A stretch of 7,330 bases of DNA, from NCBI GenBank assembly GCA_945871455.1, contig CAMBXJ010000217.1, positions 1-7,330 on the forward strand, in the 5' to 3' direction. The translations under genes were made by a program, and so were the position numbers. Shown here in pieces: positions 7,019-7,330 of the stretch (positions within the stretch are counted from its first letter, which is position 1; each line of letters opens with the position of its first letter). The notes beneath the pieces were generated by a model, which had not been told where the DNA came from, made no database searches, and worked only from the letters and a program-made list of their open reading frames with translations. The DNA is from Asaia bogorensis (GTDB lineage Bacteria > Pseudomonadota > Alphaproteobacteria > Acetobacterales > Acetobacteraceae).

Positions 7019-7184
7019 GCGATGGGGATCCCAAACCTCGCTAGGGGCTTTGCCCTCTACAACTGTGCAGGTTGATCACGCCCCAGACCGGGCAGAGCCC
7101 GTCGTTGGCATCCTGACCAAAGCCCCGTCTTGCCATCCGCCCTCACGCACGGCACTTTGCCACCGGTTTCCAAGGGGGGTTCGG
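7019..7184. other. Intergenic stretch with weak hairpins
   Basis: 166 nt without a convincing gene. It holds GGGC-TTT-GCCC (7045-7055), CGGGC-AGA-GCCCG (7089-7101) and a distant inverted pair GGGGCTTT (7044-7051) / AAAGCCCC (7119-7126). None is followed by a T-tract, so no intrinsic terminator is called. No -35/-10 pair is convincing. The CoA-transferase promoter may lie here. Confidence 0.35.
7172..7179 (+). promoter_or_regulatory. Ribosome binding site of the CoA-transferase gene
   Basis: AAGGGGGG lies 5 nt before ATG 7185 and supports that start. It is a G-rich variant of the usual AGGAGG. Confidence 0.5.
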
Positions 7185-7330
7185 ATGGCGGTCAACAAAA
7201 TGTATCCGGACGCGAAGGCGGCGCTGGCCGGCCTGTTGCGTGACGGCATGACGATCATGTCCGGCGGCTTCGGCCTGTGCGGCATCCCGTCAGCGCTGAT
7301 CGAGGCGATCCGGGAAAGCGGGGTGAAGGA
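7185..7330 (+). CDS. 3-oxoacid CoA-transferase subunit A, N-terminal part (cut by window edge)
   Basis: The reading frame is open from ATG 7185 to the window end: 48 whole codons plus two bases. It encodes MAVNKMYPDAKAALAGLL, then RDGMTIMSGGFGLCGIP (residues 19-35). This closely follows the family I CoA-transferase signature (D-G-x2-hydrophobic-GGF-x3-G-x-P) of alpha subunits such as ScoA and AtoD. In that family the alpha subunit pairs with a beta subunit carrying the catalytic Glu; the pair moves CoA from succinyl-CoA or another donor onto a 3-oxoacid such as acetoacetate. The beta gene would be expected just beyond the right edge. The residues cannot separate a succinyl-CoA:3-oxoacid transferase from a 3-oxoadipate or acetate transferase. 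A 166-nt gap separates it from the glycosyltransferase, so it probably starts a new transcription unit. Confidence 0.85.
   Translation, partial: MAVNKMYPDAKAALAGLLRDGMTIMSGGFGLCGIPSALIEAIRESGVK

Noticed and set aside
7045..7101. Intrinsic terminator for the glycosyltransferase
   Set aside because: Stems are only 4-5 bp and no T-tract follows either.
7076..7285. 69-codon minus-strand frame at the right end
   Set aside because: It overlaps the start of the CoA-transferase gene antisense, and its translation has no known features.

Overview
The window is high-GC (by eye about two thirds G+C) bacterial chromosomal DNA with every gene on the + strand. The codon use, the family mix and the palindromic intergenic repeat suggest an alphaproteobacterium, possibly Acetobacteraceae or a relative. 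That placement is inference from style; no rRNA or marker gene is present.

Layout: (1) 1-831, a TIM-barrel amidohydrolase of the amidohydrolase-2 / COG3618 lactonase type. (2) 882-1733, a divergent short-chain dehydrogenase/reductase (SDR) with an insertion in the dinucleotide-binding loop and no canonical YxxxK. (3) 1734-2044, a 311-nt gap mostly filled by a nested palindromic repeat (1791-1979). (4) 2045-4123 and 4149-5876, a tightly spaced pair encoding the HyuA-like and HyuB-like subunits of the hydantoinase/5-oxoprolinase/acetone-carboxylase superfamily. (5) 5903-7018, a GT4-type glycosyltransferase 26 nt downstream. (6) 7019-7184, a 166-nt gap with weak hairpins. (7) 7185 to the right edge, the first 48 codons of a 3-oxoacid CoA-transferase alpha subunit.

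The amidohydrolase, SDR and HyuAB genes look like a small-molecule catabolic cluster: a lactone or cyclic amide hydrolase, an oxidoreductase, and an ATP-dependent hydrolase or carboxylase. A CoA-transferase downstream would fit processing of a 3-oxoacid. In known ketone-carboxylation pathways, HyuA/HyuB relatives carboxylate a ketone to a 3-oxoacid, which is then activated to its CoA ester. Whether this cluster does the same cannot be decided here, and the intervening glycosyltransferase weakens the link to the CoA-transferase. The most unusual items are the altered SDR active site and the nested palindrome. I found no CRISPR, tRNA, rRNA, transposase or phage gene.
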